Of a stretch of 64,000 nucleotides of DNA, positions 63,772 to 64,000 are shown one piece after another. The notes beneath the pieces were generated by a model, which was not told the origin of the DNA, made no database searches, and saw nothing but the letters and a program-made list of their open reading frames with translations. Position 1 is the first letter of the stretch. The number at the start of each line of letters is the position of its first letter. Both the position numbers and the translations under genes were made by a program. The stretch is from CBDCFL01 sp965216135 (GTDB lineage: Bacteria; Pseudomonadota; Alphaproteobacteria; Rhodobacterales; Rhodobacteraceae). The stretch spans positions 124,001-188,000 of the forward strand of contig CBDCFL010000020.1 of the NCBI GenBank assembly GCA_965216135.1, in the 5' to 3' direction.

Positions 63772-64000
63772 TCAGAACGGATTGTCCATCCGCGTCGTCA
63801 CCAGCACTTTGCCCTTGCACGGCGTCGGCCATGTCAGCTGCACCAAATTCGCCTGCGCGCCAAAATTGACGGTCGCATAGGGTGCCCCATGCACGTCCGC
63901 CGCCGCCGCATCGGTGATCGCGTCCTCGGCCATCACAGAGGTGACATTGCGCGCCCAGCCGCCAAATGGCAGATAGGTGGACGGGTCCAGCACCCAGTTG
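63772..64000 (-). CDS. Unidentified protein, C-terminal part only
   Basis: The last 76 residues read NWVLDPSTYLPFGGWARNVTSV... and end PCKGKVLVTTRMDNPF. The frame is open to the window edge, so the start is outside. I recognise no family, and the internal Met at 63993 should not be taken as the start. A hairpin follows the stop. Confidence 0.6.
   Translation of the reverse strand, partial: NWVLDPSTYLPFGGWARNVTSVMAEDAITDAAAADVHGAPYATVNFGAQANLVQLTWPTPCKGKVLVTTRMDNPF

Noticed and set aside
1..64000. CRISPR array
   Set aside because: No series of regularly spaced short direct repeats was found. The 36434 and 54995 repeats have only two copies each.

Overview
The window looks like part of an alphaproteobacterial, most likely Rhodobacterales (Roseobacter-clade) chromosome. 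The evidence is GC-rich coding sequence, a CheD/STAS/CheY/CheA/CheW/CheR/CheY chemotaxis cluster resembling the Rhodobacter cheOp1 arrangement, a DUF6280-type protein beside efp, a corrinoid one-carbon cluster with an ASKHA-domain activator, an aa3-type cytochrome oxidase subunit I, and two full CtrA-type TTAA-N7-TTAA sites. It is heavily loaded with insertion sequences: an IS21 copy cut by the left edge, an ISNCY (IS1202-like) element with an IS630 inside it, three near-identical 1165-bp IS630 copies, one IS427-like IS5 element, two near-identical 969-bp IS5 elements and a decayed IS1595-type element. About ten genes carry breaks. Together this suggests a lineage in an early phase of IS expansion and gene decay, as in a recently host-restricted or relaxed-selection bacterium. 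Some one-base homopolymer lesions could instead be sequencing errors.

Layout. 1-4816: abutting IS21 and ISNCY elements, the latter split by an IS630. 4854-15937: chemotaxis cluster (STAS, cheY, cheA, cheW, cheR, cheY2, unknown gene, then cheD and an MCP on the minus strand). Its cheA is broken twice, cheY2 is cut by an IS630 and the mcp by a 22-bp duplication, so this pathway is almost certainly not functional as read. 16175-18057: rlmE and ppx/gppA. 18286-24432: methyltetrahydrofolate:corrinoid methyltransferase, MetF-like reductase, a small 'virulence factor' family protein and, after a broken cytochrome c, a membrane protein and a small conserved protein, the 2Fe-2S/ASKHA corrinoid activator. 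24590-27297: an endolysin gene interrupted by two ISs that reconstructs exactly when both are removed. 28030-31765: zwf-pgl-pgi operon on the minus strand (glucose 6-phosphate entry to the Entner-Doudoroff/pentose phosphate routes). 31945-33951: radical SAM protein and a frameshifted AraC regulator. 34139-38591: peptide-type ABC importer without its binding protein. 38631-42131: TPR protein, ABM protein, ssb, tRNA-Leu(GAG), lipB. 42226-45032: IS5, secreted subtilase and a candidate outer-membrane barrel protein. 45398-52483: ctaD, class V aminotransferase, phosphatase, MsbA-type exporter, glycosyltransferase, ygfZ. 52672-55004: UroD-superfamily methyltransferase with a divergent LysR regulator. 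55394-64000: efp, DUF6280 protein, a membrane protein gene split by an IS1595-type remnant, cobQ, a tiny lipoprotein, a broken ureohydrolase, IS5, an IS-truncated membrane protein, a zinc-ribbon protein, a ParA ATPase, an ABM protein and an unidentified gene running off the edge.

The metabolic theme is one-carbon and cobalamin biochemistry: MtgA-like, MetF-like, ASKHA activator, UroD-type methyltransferase, CobQ and YgfZ all deal with folate-bound or corrinoid-bound methyl groups or cobalamin. The most useful observations are the exact IS excision scars, which show that this IS630 group makes 3-bp TNA duplications, and the mosaic copy of a host gene lying inside the IS1595-type remnant.
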